A stretch of 64,000 nucleotides of DNA, taken from positions 856,510-920,509 of the forward strand of contig NZ_CP075076.1 in assembly GCF_023035295.1 (NCBI RefSeq). Direction: 5' to 3'. Source of the DNA: Borrelia coriaceae. Lineage in GTDB: Bacteria; Spirochaetota; Spirochaetia; Borreliales; Borreliaceae. Made by a program: the position numbers and the translations under genes. The notes beneath the pieces are model-generated. The model searched no databases and was not told the DNA's origin. It was given only the letters and a program-made list of their open reading frames with translations. Every line of letters starts with the position of its first letter. Position 1 is the first letter of the stretch. Shown one piece after another: positions 9,789 through 18,961 of this stretch.

Positions 9789-11206
9789 AAACTTTAGAGA
9801 TTATTCTTTTAGTTTGTATTGTCCTTGATGTTTTTGCTGTTAGAGAACAAATATCACCAATTAAATCTTTGGCATCTCAGGAACCTAGGAGTAGTGAAGG
9901 TATAAAGGAAAGTTATCTTGATAGGGATACTATTAAAAATCCTGATCTTAATAATATTAACTTGGATGTGAAGCGGGTAAAAGATATTATCTCTTATGGG
10001 ATTGATACTCAAGTTATTGAAATTATTAATAGTCTTAAGAAATCAGGTGATAGTGAGTATAATGCTTTGCTTGAAAAGAGATTGCAGAAAACTTTTAATG
10101 TTGATCTTAAATTAGCAATTATTGATTTGTTTTTATCACTTAAATATTCGGGTAGTGTTGATAGTGCTAATTATATTCTTGATAATTATGAGATCAATCG
10201 ATATCCTCATAGTTTGATTAATTTGGCAATTTTATATCTTAAGGAATTTGGTAATAAGGATGCCTTAAAAAAAACTCTTATTGATATTATTGAGAATAAA
10301 GAAGGGAATATTGTAGCTACTGCTGCTTATTATCTTGGTGAGCTTTCTTCTCCTGAATATTCAAAAAATATGATGGATGTTTATGATAAATATTCTAGTA
10401 ATGATGGAGTTAAATCGGCAATATTAATTGCTATTGGAAAATCTAATGCTTTTGATTATGCGGATAGACTTTATGAAATTTCTGTTGATAGTTATGAAAA
10501 TCCAGCAATTAAGGCTTCGGCAATTAAGGCATTATCATATCTTATGCCTTCAAAAATAGCAGCGAGTGCCGATTTATATCTTCAAACTAATAATAACAAT
10601 CATAATATTAAGATTGCCATTGTGGAGGCACTCTCAAGGGATGTTTCTTTGAAATCAAAAGAGATTCTATATGATTTTTTAAGAGATTCTGATCCTAACA
10701 TTAGGAAGAGTGCTGTTGAAGCTATTAAAGGTCATGGTGATACTGCTTCAAAAGAGGTATTAATTTATAAGACAAAAAGTGACCCTTCTTTAAAAGTCAG
10801 AGAAGCATCCGGTAAAGCTTTAGTAGATATGGGGATTGATTATGAAGATTTACAAACTATCATGCTTGATTCTAGTGTTGAGCATAACTTTAAACTTATT
10901 ATGTTTAGTTATATTTTAGATAAAGATTTAAATTCGGCACATTTAATTGCTTTAAATCTTTTAGAAAAGGAAAATATTAATAAGCCTTCAAAGTTGCTTA
11001 CAAATATTGCTATGTTGCTTGCAGTTAGGAAGGGTAATTTTGATAATTTTTATTCTAAGCTCATTGAGAGTACAAATATTGCTTTGATGAATCTTGCAAT
11101 TAAGGGGGCTGTTTATAATAAATCCTCATTACTCTCAGATAGACTTAAAGAGATAAAGAGGACAACTCATTCAGGTTATTTAAAGAAACTTTTAACAAAT
11201 TATTGA
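9785..11206 (+). CDS. Exported HEAT-repeat protein
   Basis: A 473-residue protein starting at GTG 9785, whose start overlaps the murJ TGA in a GTGA arrangement. Residues 1-19 form a signal-peptide-like hydrophobic stretch. Most of the rest consists of paired helices with HEAT-repeat character; clear units include SDPNIRKSAVEAIKGHGDTA and DPSLKVREASGKALVDMG. HEAT solenoids bind other proteins, so a periplasmic scaffold role is plausible, but no enzyme motif is seen. The gene converges on coaBC and their stop ends overlap by 7 bases, leaving no room for a separate terminator. Confidence 0.82.
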   Translation: MKTLEIILLVCIVLDVFAVREQISPIKSLASQEPRSSEGIKESYLDRDTIKNPDLNNINLDVKRVKDIISYGIDTQVIEIINSLKKSGDSEYNALLEKRLQKTFNVDLKLAIIDLFLSLKYSGSVDSANYILDNYEINRYPHSLINLAILYLKEFGNKDALKKTLIDIIENKEGNIVATAAYYLGELSSPEYSKNMMDVYDKYSSNDGVKSAILIAIGKSNAFDYADRLYEISVDSYENPAIKASAIKALSYLMPSKIAASADLYLQTNNNNHNIKIAIVEALSRDVSLKSKEILYDFLRDSDPNIRKSAVEAIKGHGDTASKEVLIYKTKSDPSLKVREASGKALVDMGIDYEDLQTIMLDSSVEHNFKLIMFSYILDKDLNSAHLIALNLLEKENINKPSKLLTNIAMLLAVRKGNFDNFYSKLIESTNIALMNLAIKGAVYNKSSLLSDRLKEIKRTTHSGYLKKLLTNY

Positions 11207-12375
11207 TATAAAATTTTTAAAATTTCAGTTGCTGTTTCTTTTTTAGACATTTCAGGAAGTTCTTTAACACTATTTTTGTTTATTATATAAATTTTGTTTA
11301 AGTTTGAGCCAAAGTATTTTAGGTCATTTGCAATAATGTAGTCTAGATTTTTTGTCTCCAATTTTTTTTTAGCTTGTTCTATTAGGATCGCATTTTTTTG
11401 AGCACAAAATCCAATAACGACTTGGTTTTTATTTTTATTTTGGCCTATATGTTTCATTATGTCTGGATTTTTGATGAATTTAATAAGGAGGTTTTGTATA
11501 TTATTTTTGTTGATTTTAGTCTTGTAAGTTTTGGCGGGCCTAAAGTCTGCAACAGCGGCAGTGCCAATTATTATATCGAATTTTTCGTATATGTTTATTG
11601 TTTCTTTATACATCTCTAATGCTGTTTTTATTTTAATAACGTTTATTCCATAAGGTATTTTTTCATTGCTGGGGCCTGTAATTATTGTTACGTCTGCTCC
11701 AAGGTTTTGTGCTTCAATGCCTAAATTGAAACCCATTTGTCCTGTTGATTTATTGGAGAAGTAACGAACTGGATCTAATGCTTCTTCAGTACGGGAAGCG
11801 GTTATTAGTATTTTTTTATTTTTTAAAGGTAATTTTGGCTCTAATGATTTTAATATTATGTTTAAAATATTGTTTTCATTTTTAAGACGTCCAATAGCAT
11901 GTAAAGAACATGCTAAAAATCCTTCATCAGGTTCAATGAATTTATAATTATATTTTTTTAATTTTCTGATATTTTCTTTTAGGATAGGGTTTTGGTACAT
12001 TATATTGTTCATTGCTATTGCAAAATAAGTTGGAACGGTACTTGCAGATATAACTGTAGTTAGAGTATCATCAGCAATGCCTGATGCAATTTTAGAAATG
12101 ATATTGTATGTTGCTGGAATAATTAATATTAAATTTGCCCATCTTGCTAAATTTATGTGTTTTACTTCTTCATGGGTTGTATCCCACATGTTTGTGATCA
12201 CTTTGTTCTTAGAGATAATCTCTAAGGTTAAGGGAGTAATAAATTTAGTTGCATTTTCTGTCATTATAACTTTTATATTGTATCCCATCTTTATTAAACT
12301 TGAGATGATATAGGCTGACTTATAGGCTGCAATTCCTCCGCATACCCCGATCAATATATTTTTGTGTTTTTTCAT
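11200..12375 (-). CDS. coaBC: Bifunctional phosphopantothenoylcysteine decarboxylase / phosphopantothenate-cysteine ligase
   Basis: CoaBC performs two steps of coenzyme A synthesis: joining cysteine to 4'-phosphopantothenate, then decarboxylation on FMN. The 391-residue protein has the N-terminal CoaC flavoprotein domain (GVCGGIAAYKS near residue 10, and AMNNIMYQNP carrying the MNxxMW/Y-type motif) and a C-terminal CoaB domain (TASRTEEALDPVRYFSNKST; TAAVADFRP; KIKKNPD-like KFIKNPDIM). ATG at 12375 is preferred; an in-frame TTG lies 15 bases upstream with no better ribosome binding site. It is divergent from the pantothenate transporter pair, separated by an operator-like palindrome. Confidence 0.94.
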   Translation of the reverse strand: MKKHKNILIGVCGGIAAYKSAYIISSLIKMGYNIKVIMTENATKFITPLTLEIISKNKVITNMWDTTHEEVKHINLARWANLILIIPATYNIISKIASGIADDTLTTVISASTVPTYFAIAMNNIMYQNPILKENIRKLKKYNYKFIEPDEGFLACSLHAIGRLKNENNILNIILKSLEPKLPLKNKKILITASRTEEALDPVRYFSNKSTGQMGFNLGIEAQNLGADVTIITGPSNEKIPYGINVIKIKTALEMYKETINIYEKFDIIIGTAAVADFRPAKTYKTKINKNNIQNLLIKFIKNPDIMKHIGQNKNKNQVVIGFCAQKNAILIEQAKKKLETKNLDYIIANDLKYFGSNLNKIYIINKNSVKELPEMSKKETATEILKILYQ

Positions 12376-12380
12376 ATTTA

Positions 12381-12410
12381 TTTTATACAATTATATAATA
12401 TTGTATAAAA
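12381..12410. promoter_or_regulatory. Perfect inverted repeat between coaBC and the panF pair, candidate operator
   Basis: An 11-base arm at 12381-12391 (TTTTATACAAT) is matched exactly by its reverse complement at 12400-12410, with an 8-base centre containing TATAAT at 12394-12399. It fills most of the 55-base gap between divergent coaBC and the DUF997-panF genes. The TATAAT could be a -10 for the plus strand, and the minus strand also reads TATAAT within the repeat. A dimeric regulator binding here could control both directions. No regulator is identified. Confidence 0.45.
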
Positions 12411-12430
12411 TATTTTAAAAGGATTTTTAA

Positions 12431-12625
12431 TTGAGAAATAAGATTTTTTTTGCAAGTATAATGTATTTATTTCTTTTTATTTGGTGGCTTTTTTCAGTTT
12501 ATTTATCTTATTTTTCTATTTTCATATTTAATATTCCTCTTTGGTTTTTTTCAGCGTGTATTTTTTTTCCTATTTTTAGTTTTTTATTGGTTTTTATTTT
12601 TGTAATCTTTTTTAAGAGTGACTAA
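12431..12625 (+). CDS. Small membrane protein of the YhdT/DUF997 type
   Basis: A 64-residue protein with two hydrophobic segments (about 5-30 and 36-62). TTG at 12431 follows AAAAGG at 12417-12422 by 8 bases. Its stop overlaps the GTG start of the sodium/pantothenate symporter by 8 bases. In many bacteria a small DUF997 (YhdT) protein is encoded directly before panF. The call rests on that arrangement and on size and topology, not on a clear sequence motif. It may be a partner subunit of the transporter. Confidence 0.7.
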   Translation: MRNKIFFASIMYLFLFIWWLFSVYLSYFSIFIFNIPLWFFSACIFFPIFSFLLVFIFVIFFKSD

Positions 12626-14039
12626 AGGATTTTTTTTATTTTTTGTCTTTTTGATTTTGTATTGTGCTTTTGGAGTCTTTTCTAGAAGGAAAAAAGAAGG
12701 TACATTATTTTTACGTAATTATTTTCTTGCAAATAATGGTTTGAATTTTTTGGTGATGGCATTGGTTGTTGCTTCTAGCTATGTTAGTGCTAGTAGTTTT
12801 ATTTCAGGTCCTTCGGCTGTTTATAGATATGGATTATCTTTTATATTTTTGGCAGTTATTCAAATTCCTACAAGTTTAATTTCATTTGTCATTATTGGTG
12901 AAAAATTGAACTTAGAAGCTAAAAAAATCAATGCAATCAATGTTATTGATTATATTGGATATAGATATCTGAGTCGTTCTTTAGTTTTAGTTAGTAGTGT
13001 TATATTAATTTTTTTCTCTTTATTTTTAATTTCAGCTCAACTTATGGGGGGTGCTAAGCTTTTAGAGGTTTTTTTTCAAATTGATTATACAGATGCTCTT
13101 ATTTTTTTCTCTTTATTTATTTTTTTATATGTGTGTTTGGGGGGATTTAAGATGATAGCATATATGGATTTAGTACAAGGAATTTTGATGCTCATATCAT
13201 CTATATTGTTATTTTTAAGATTAGTTGATTTGGGAGATGGAATTAGTAATCTTTTTAAAATGGCTCAGCTGAATCTTAAAGATGATTTATTTTTGCCATC
13301 AAACTTGGATTTGAAAATTGAATATATAATTTCTTTTTGGATATTAATAGGAATTGGAATATTGGGACTTCCACAATTTGTTAATAATTTTATAGCATTT
13401 AAAGATATAAAAGCTATTAGATTGTCTCTTCCCGTTGTTACTTTTGTAATAGGATTTTTAGTTGTTATTATGCATTTTATAGGGTTTTTATCTCTTGTTA
13501 TTTTTCCTGAATTTGAACCAAATGATAAAGTTATTTTAAATGTAGCATTAAAGGTATTAAGTCCTAATATATTTATATTATTTTTTGTAGGACTTTTGTC
13601 AGCGATAATGTCTACAATAGATTCAAGTTTTCTTTTATTGTCTTCCATTTGGGTAAAGGCAATATTGTTATTAAATAAGAATATTGGTGTTAAGATTGGA
13701 ATTAATAAAATTACTATTATTTCCAATGTTTTTTTTATGTTGCTGATAGTTTTTTTATCTTTAAAACCACCTGACTTTTTGCTTTTCTTAAATATTTTTG
13801 CAATTGGGGCTTTGGAAGTCTCATTTTTTTCTATTATTGTTTTTGGACTTTATTTTTCTTTTGTCAGCAAGATCTCAGCTTTTGTTTCTCAGGTTTTGGG
13901 ACTTTTAAGTTATTTGATCATGATTTCTTATGGTGCATTGGGTAATTATTATTTTCATCCTGTTGTTCCTTCACTTTTTGTTGCTGTATGTTCATTTTTA
14001 ATAGTTAATTTTGTTTGTAGAAAATGTAGTAAAATTTAG
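12618..14039 (+). CDS. panF: Sodium:solute symporter, probable sodium/pantothenate permease
   Basis: A 473-residue sodium:solute symporter family (SSF) protein with about 13 membrane segments. SSF signatures include SSYVSASSFISGPSAVYRYG near residue 54 (helix 1 sodium site) and GLLSAIMSTIDSSFLLLSS near 330. The glycine-rich segment YVCLGGFKMIAYMDLVQGIL is typical of the PanF/PutP group. Pantothenate is the likely substrate because the gene is divergent from coaBC and paired with a DUF997 protein. The GTG start overlaps the upstream stop, implying coupled translation. Confidence 0.85.
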   Translation: MTKGFFLFFVFLILYCAFGVFSRRKKEGTLFLRNYFLANNGLNFLVMALVVASSYVSASSFISGPSAVYRYGLSFIFLAVIQIPTSLISFVIIGEKLNLEAKKINAINVIDYIGYRYLSRSLVLVSSVILIFFSLFLISAQLMGGAKLLEVFFQIDYTDALIFFSLFIFLYVCLGGFKMIAYMDLVQGILMLISSILLFLRLVDLGDGISNLFKMAQLNLKDDLFLPSNLDLKIEYIISFWILIGIGILGLPQFVNNFIAFKDIKAIRLSLPVVTFVIGFLVVIMHFIGFLSLVIFPEFEPNDKVILNVALKVLSPNIFILFFVGLLSAIMSTIDSSFLLLSSIWVKAILLLNKNIGVKIGINKITIISNVFFMLLIVFLSLKPPDFLLFLNIFAIGALEVSFFSIIVFGLYFSFVSKISAFVSQVLGLLSYLIMISYGALGNYYFHPVVPSLFVAVCSFLIVNFVCRKCSKI

Positions 14040-14043
14040 TCGT

Positions 14044-15006
14044 ATGTTATTTTTGAATGCTAGTGATGATGGTAAATATATTGTTATTAATGTTTTGCAA
14101 AATGACGATGGTAAAAGACTTGATTCAGTGTTGATAAAGTTTTTAAAATTTCCTAAATCTAAAATAATCAGACATATTAGGAATGGAGATATCCTTTTAA
14201 ATAATTTGAAAGTTTCTTTTTCTCATAGAATTTTTCAGGATGATAAAATTTATTTGTATAAACCTTTGTTGCAAGGTTTAAGTTTAAACAAGGTAACCGT
14301 TAAAAATGAGTCGGCTATATTAAGAGATGTGGAGAGAAGGATAGTATATGAGGATTCAGATTTGCTTGTAATTAATAAGCGCAAGGGAATTTTGGTTTAT
14401 GGTGATCAATATTCCCTTGATACTTTGATTAATGCTTATCTTTTAGATGAACATCTTGGTTCTCTTAGTTTTAAACCCTCAGCTGTTCATAGGTTAGATA
14501 GAAATACTTCAGGACTTGTTATCTTTGCAAAAAATGTAAATTCTGCGAGGATTTTAAGTAAAGCATTTAGCATTGGTATTGTTACTAAAAAATATTTAGC
14601 TTTACTTGATGGTGTGATTAAAAAACCTTTAACTTATAAGAACTTTTTATATCGTGATAAAATTGGAAAAAAAACTTTTATTATTAACGATGTAGATAAA
14701 TATAATGCTATAACTGATGTTAAACCAATTTTAGTTTCTAAATCTTCAACACTTGCAGAGGTGTCTATTAAGACAGGCTTTACACATCAGATAAGAGCTC
14801 AGTGTGCTTTTAATAAACATGCTTTGATTAATGATAGGAAATATGATTCTAAATTTAGAAAAACCAATTACTTTTTGCATTCTTTTTTGATAAAATTTAA
14901 CCAGTCGTTATTTTTAAGAAATGAATTTTTTGTTGAACCTGGTTCAGATTTTTTAAAACAGATAAATAATATTTTTGGTGTATATGACTTTAAAGAATTT
15001 ATTTAA
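14044..15006 (+). CDS. RluC/RluD-family large-subunit rRNA pseudouridine synthase
   Basis: A 320-residue protein with an N-terminal S4 RNA-binding domain (GKRLDSVLIKFLKFPKSKI near residue 23) and an RluA-type catalytic domain. The motif PSAVHRLDRNTSGLVIFAKN carries the catalytic Asp, and KTGFTHQIRAQCA is the second conserved block. The family modifies uridines in 23S rRNA; the exact position cannot be told from sequence. ATG at 14044 lies 4 bases after the panF stop; an earlier TTG would run into panF. The ribosome binding site is weak. The 3' end overlaps the next gene by 23 bases. Confidence 0.88.
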   Translation: MLFLNASDDGKYIVINVLQNDDGKRLDSVLIKFLKFPKSKIIRHIRNGDILLNNLKVSFSHRIFQDDKIYLYKPLLQGLSLNKVTVKNESAILRDVERRIVYEDSDLLVINKRKGILVYGDQYSLDTLINAYLLDEHLGSLSFKPSAVHRLDRNTSGLVIFAKNVNSARILSKAFSIGIVTKKYLALLDGVIKKPLTYKNFLYRDKIGKKTFIINDVDKYNAITDVKPILVSKSSTLAEVSIKTGFTHQIRAQCAFNKHALINDRKYDSKFRKTNYFLHSFLIKFNQSLFLRNEFFVEPGSDFLKQINNIFGVYDFKEFI

Positions 15007-15928
15007 TAAGTGCACATTTAAAAATGTCTTAGGTACAGTTAAGAGTATTTCAGTTGCTATTAAGCATAAGCTTATAAAGATTAAGGTTTATGCTTTAGTG
15101 GGTGTTGCTGGCACTGGAAAAAGTTTTAGATCTCATTTAATAGCAGATAAATATTCTATTCCTTTGATCATTGATGATGGTGTTTTAATAAGAAATATGA
15201 AAATTATTGCGGGGAGTTCTGCTAAATTTGAGAATAATATGTTTGATGCAATAAGGCGTTCTATTTTTGAAGATGATGCTCATAGAAATGAAATTGTTGA
15301 AGCTCTGAGCAGAGAAAATTTCAATAAAATTTTAATTTTGGGAACAAGTATTCGCATGATAGATAAAATAACGTCTAGGCTTTTTTTGCCATGTGCTTCT
15401 AAAATTATTTATATAACAGATATTTCTACCAAAAGGGAAATAGAAAAAGCAAAAATTTCAAGACAAATGGGAGAACATGTTGTTCCAGCAGCAGCCTTTG
15501 AGATAACAGCTATTAAGCCTAATTTATTGTTAGATTCAATACGAGTTTTTTTTAAAAGTAAAGGATTTTTATCAAAAAAAAGAAACTATATTCGTTCTAT
15601 TGTAAAACCCCATTTTCATGAAGAGGGAGGTATTTTGTCTATATCCAAGAATGCTGTAAGACAAATTATTGAACATTGTGTTTCTGAATATAATGCAAAT
15701 TATATAGTCTATAATTTGAAGATTAAAAAAAATCAGGATAGTTATTCTTTTAAGCTCTTTTTAGATATCCCACTTGAGAATAATTTGCTTGATGACGCGG
15801 AAATGCTTAGAAATTATATTATCGACAACGTATTAAAATATACAGTCATCAATATATCTGTTATTGATATTATCATACATAAATTTTATGATCAAAAGGC
15901 TGAGCTGGAAAGGAAAGATGAATATTGA
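14984..15928 (+). CDS. P-loop ATP/GTP-binding protein, function unknown
   Basis: A 314-residue protein with a Walker A motif, GVAGTGKSFRSHLIADKY, near residue 37, followed by DDGVLIRN and later ILGTSIRMIDKI. The C-terminal third (KNAVRQIIEHCVSEYNANYI) resembles a small alpha/beta domain seen in Asp23-like or YloU-like proteins, but I cannot assign it firmly. ATG at 14984 is preferred over a TTG 9 bases upstream. It overlaps the pseudouridine synthase gene by 23 bases and murC by 11, so it is within a tight operon with cell-wall and RNA genes. No known pathway is recognised. Confidence 0.72.
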   Translation: MTLKNLFNKCTFKNVLGTVKSISVAIKHKLIKIKVYALVGVAGTGKSFRSHLIADKYSIPLIIDDGVLIRNMKIIAGSSAKFENNMFDAIRRSIFEDDAHRNEIVEALSRENFNKILILGTSIRMIDKITSRLFLPCASKIIYITDISTKREIEKAKISRQMGEHVVPAAAFEITAIKPNLLLDSIRVFFKSKGFLSKKRNYIRSIVKPHFHEEGGILSISKNAVRQIIEHCVSEYNANYIVYNLKIKKNQDSYSFKLFLDIPLENNLLDDAEMLRNYIIDNVLKYTVINISVIDIIIHKFYDQKAELERKDEY

Positions 15929-17324
15929 TTTGGATAGTTTAAGCAATATCTTTTTAGTAGGCATTAAGGGTTCTGGACTTTGTTCACTTGCTTGTTTTTT
16001 TAATTCTAAGGGTTATTTTGTATCGGGGGTCGATGTTCCTTTAAAATTTCATACGGAATCTATGTTAGATAGCAATAATATAACTTATTATGAAAATATT
16101 TATGAATTTTCATTAAAGTCTCATAGTAGATCTTATGATATTTTAATATATTCACCAGCTTATGATAAGAATAATTTATCTGTTTTGTTGGAAGCTCGTG
16201 AACTTGGTATTCCTATTTTGTCTTATCCTGAGATTCTTGGAGAGATTTCTAAAAAGTATTATAGTATTGGAGTTGCAGGTTCCCATGGGAAAACTACCAC
16301 AACAGCGTTTTTGGGGATTTTGTTTAGTAAGTTAGGATTGCAGCCTAATGTAATATTAGGTGCTGGTGTTAAGGATTTTGGCGATAAATCTAGCCTTGTA
16401 GGTCAAGGTGATGTATTTATTGCAGAGACTTGTGAGTATAGGAATCATTTTTTGCATTTTATGCCTGATATGATTGTTTTAACTAATATTGATTATGAGC
16501 ATGTTGATTTTTTTAAAAATTATGAAGAGGTTGAGAATGTTTTCTTGAAGTATATTAATAATTTAAAAAGAAATGGGATATTAATAATCAATGCTGATGA
16601 AGTTAATTTTCTTAAAATTAAAAATAAAATTTTAAGAAAAGATATTAAAGTATTTAGTGTTGGATTTAATTCTCTGGCTGATTTTAAAATTGAACATTTT
16701 GAGATAGTAGAAGAGTTTTTAAAGTTTGATTTTTTGGGCAGTATTGATATTAGATTAAGGAGCCCTTTGCTGCATAATGTTTTAAATTTTGCATTATCAA
16801 TTTTGGCTTTAAAGCTATTTTTAGAGAAATATAAAAAATTAGTTTGGAATTTTGATGAGAGAATAAAAAGGGTAGCTAGAGAGTATATGGGCATAAAAAG
16901 AAGGATGGAATTTATCATGGAAAAAGATGGGGTTATATATTTTGATGATTATGCCCATCATCCTAAGGAAATTGAAAGTACCCTCTTGGGATTAAAGAGT
17001 TTTTATAAGGGTAGGCGTATTATTTTAGATTTTATGCCGCATACATTTACGAGGACAAAAGTTCTTTTTGGGGATTTTGTTAAAGCTTTGAGCAATGTTG
17101 ATGTGTTGATTTTACATGATATATATCTTTCAGTTAGAGAAAATTTTGATTCTAATATACTTTCTAGAGAACTGTTTTTAGCGCTTAAGGATTTAAATCA
17201 GAATGTTTATTTTTTTAAGGAAGTAGTTGATTCTATTGATTTTATAAAGGCTTTATTAAAAGGAAATGATTTATTTGTTACAATGGGAGCTGGTAATAAT
17301 TTTATTTTACATGATTTTTTGTAA
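15918..17324 (+). CDS. murC: UDP-N-acetylmuramate-L-alanine ligase
   Basis: MurC adds the first amino acid to UDP-MurNAc in peptidoglycan synthesis, in the cytoplasm. The 468-residue protein has the Mur-ligase order: N-terminal nucleotide-binding domain (IFLVGIKGSGLCSLACFF), central ATP-binding domain (GVAGSHGKTTTTAFLG near residue 117; TNIDYEHVDFFKNYE) and C-terminal domain (YFDDYAHHPKEIESTL). The last motif is typical of MurC and of the recycling enzyme Mpl, so Mpl is the main alternative; length favours MurC. ATG at 15918 follows GGAAAGGA by a few bases. Confidence 0.9.
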   Translation: MNIDLDSLSNIFLVGIKGSGLCSLACFFNSKGYFVSGVDVPLKFHTESMLDSNNITYYENIYEFSLKSHSRSYDILIYSPAYDKNNLSVLLEARELGIPILSYPEILGEISKKYYSIGVAGSHGKTTTTAFLGILFSKLGLQPNVILGAGVKDFGDKSSLVGQGDVFIAETCEYRNHFLHFMPDMIVLTNIDYEHVDFFKNYEEVENVFLKYINNLKRNGILIINADEVNFLKIKNKILRKDIKVFSVGFNSLADFKIEHFEIVEEFLKFDFLGSIDIRLRSPLLHNVLNFALSILALKLFLEKYKKLVWNFDERIKRVAREYMGIKRRMEFIMEKDGVIYFDDYAHHPKEIESTLLGLKSFYKGRRIILDFMPHTFTRTKVLFGDFVKALSNVDVLILHDIYLSVRENFDSNILSRELFLALKDLNQNVYFFKEVVDSIDFIKALLKGNDLFVTMGAGNNFILHDFL

Positions 17325-17335
17325 AGGTATTTTGA

Positions 17336-18202
17336 ATGAAAAGTATGACTGGATTTTTTCACTTAGAAAAAGTTATTTCAAATTATATGTTTAGTGTTAA
17401 CTTAAAGTCTTATAATGGTAGATTTTTAGAATTTAAATTTAAATTGCCCGAAGTTTTATATGCTTATGAGCTTGAGATAAGAAATTTGATTGCAAATTAT
17501 GTTAAAAGGGGAAATGTTTTCTTGAACGTAGGGTATAAGGAAATGATTCCAAGTGTTAATTTTAATTTAAATCCCCACTATATTGAAGCTATTACTCGTA
17601 TTAGGGATAGTCTATTGCATAGTAATTTAAATATTAAGGATGAATTGAGTCTTGGTGATTTTTTGTCTTTAAGAGGGGCTTTAATTGTAGATGAGGATGA
17701 TATTAATCAAGAAATGATTTATCATGCTTTTAAAGAAGTTTTGGAAGAAACCTTATTAAATTATAATAAGAGTAGAATCTTTGAGGGTGAAAATATTAAG
17801 CAAGATATAATTTCGATTCTTGTGTCAATAAAGAAGGATTTAGGATTATTAAAGGAATCTCAGAGCGATATAAATGATAAACTTTTCTTAAGTCTTAAGG
17901 AAAATTTATTAAAGTTAATGGATGATTTTAGTGGTATTAATATTGCAGAAGAGGCAGCTAAGATGTCAATTCGGTTAGATATTAATGAGGAAATAGTAAG
18001 ATTGTATTCACATATAGATAATTTTTATAAAAATCTTGAAAATGAGGTATGTGGTAAAATTTTAGAGTTTATTGCTCAGGAAATGCATAGAGAGGTTACA
18101 ACAATGAGTAATAAAGCAATCGATTTGGATATTAGGAATTTAGTTTTAAACATGAAATTAAATTTAGAAAAAATAAAAGAACATTTGAGGAATATTGAAT
18201 GA
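17336..18202 (+). CDS. YicC/YloC family endoribonuclease
   Basis: A 288-residue protein that starts with MKSMTGFF, the signature N-terminus of the YicC family, and ends with FIAQEMHREVTTMSNKAIDL and a helical tail, matching the family's conserved C-terminal domain (DUF1732). YicC proteins are metal-dependent endoribonucleases implicated in RNA turnover in Escherichia coli and Bacillus. Two conserved acidic residues in the C-terminal block (EFIAQEM) are retained. The stop overlaps the start of the cytidylate-kinase-like gene by 4 bases (ATGA). Confidence 0.93.
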   Translation: MKSMTGFFHLEKVISNYMFSVNLKSYNGRFLEFKFKLPEVLYAYELEIRNLIANYVKRGNVFLNVGYKEMIPSVNFNLNPHYIEAITRIRDSLLHSNLNIKDELSLGDFLSLRGALIVDEDDINQEMIYHAFKEVLEETLLNYNKSRIFEGENIKQDIISILVSIKKDLGLLKESQSDINDKLFLSLKENLLKLMDDFSGINIAEEAAKMSIRLDINEEIVRLYSHIDNFYKNLENEVCGKILEFIAQEMHREVTTMSNKAIDLDIRNLVLNMKLNLEKIKEHLRNIE

Positions 18203-18732
18203 GAATAGCTATTTCTAGCAAGAGTGGTTGTGGTAATACAACTATTAGTGGAATGCTTGCAAAACACTATGGTCTAAAGCTTATTAATTACACTTTTCAT
18301 GATATTGCTAAGGAGAAGAATATGCCTTTTGATACGTTTTATGAGAAAGAAATTATTGGTAGAAATGATTATTATTGGGATGAGTATCTTGATAGCAAAT
18401 TATTGGAGCTTTCAAAAGAGGATAATACTGTTCTTGCATCGCGTCTTGCAATTTGGCTTTCAAAGAATGCTGATTTAAAGATATATCTTTATGCTAAGAT
18501 AGAAATTCGGACAGAAAGAATAATAAGTAGGGAAGGTGGTATGTATTCTAATGTCTTGAAGAACACTTTTAATAGGGATTCTAATGATTCAAAAAGGTAT
18601 TTATCTGTATATAATATAGATGTTGATAATTACTTAGATGTAGCTGATTTTATAGTTGATACAACTGATAAATCTGCAAATAAAGTTTTTGAGTTGATAA
18701 AGGATGAGATAGAAAAGAAAGAACTTATATAA
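18199..18732 (+). CDS. Cytidylate-kinase-like P-loop protein
   Basis: A 177-residue protein of the short, archaeal-type cytidylate kinase group: RIAISSKSGCGNTTISGMLA at the N-terminus, then KLINYTFHDIAKE and REGGMYSNVL. These short forms often carry Thr where ordinary P-loops have the catalytic Lys; here the motif reads GCGNTT, with Asn at that place. Phosphorylation of CMP is therefore inferred from family only, and activity could be altered. It follows yicC with a 4-base overlap and precedes rpoZ by 31 bases. Confidence 0.78.
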   Translation: MRIAISSKSGCGNTTISGMLAKHYGLKLINYTFHDIAKEKNMPFDTFYEKEIIGRNDYYWDEYLDSKLLELSKEDNTVLASRLAIWLSKNADLKIYLYAKIEIRTERIISREGGMYSNVLKNTFNRDSNDSKRYLSVYNIDVDNYLDVADFIVDTTDKSANKVFELIKDEIEKKELI

Positions 18733-18763
18733 TAAGTAAATATATTAAGGAGGTTTTAGAAAA

Positions 18764-18961
18764 ATGAAGATACCTTTGAAAGAGATACAAGATTTTGATG
18801 GCAATTATTATGAACTTGTTATGGCAGTTATAGTGCGTACAAATCAAATTATTGATCAAATTTCTTTAGCAGAGCATACTATTTCTGATGAGAGAGTAGT
18901 AACCCGGGCTTTTAATGATATTATGACAGGTCGATTTACGTATTCAATTGAAGAGCGATAG
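18764..18961 (+). CDS. rpoZ: RNA polymerase omega subunit
   Basis: A 65-residue protein with the omega-family pattern of an N-terminal helix ([16 protein letters not shown]) and a conserved polar helix ([15 protein letters not shown]). Omega helps fold the beta' subunit and assemble RNA polymerase. A strong ribosome binding site, AAGGAGG at about 18748-18754, precedes the ATG. It is shorter than enterobacterial omega (about 90 residues), as is usual for spirochaetes. The miaA start lies inside its end. Assignment rests on size, motif and the position known from related chromosomes. Confidence 0.82.
   Translation: MKIPLKEIQDFDGNYYELVMAVIVRTNQIIDQISLAEHTISDERVVTRAFNDIMTGRFTYSIEER

Noticed and set aside
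13265-13726. 153-codon minus-strand open frame inside panF
   Set aside because: Antisense shadow of a membrane protein; no ribosome binding site or recognisable domain.
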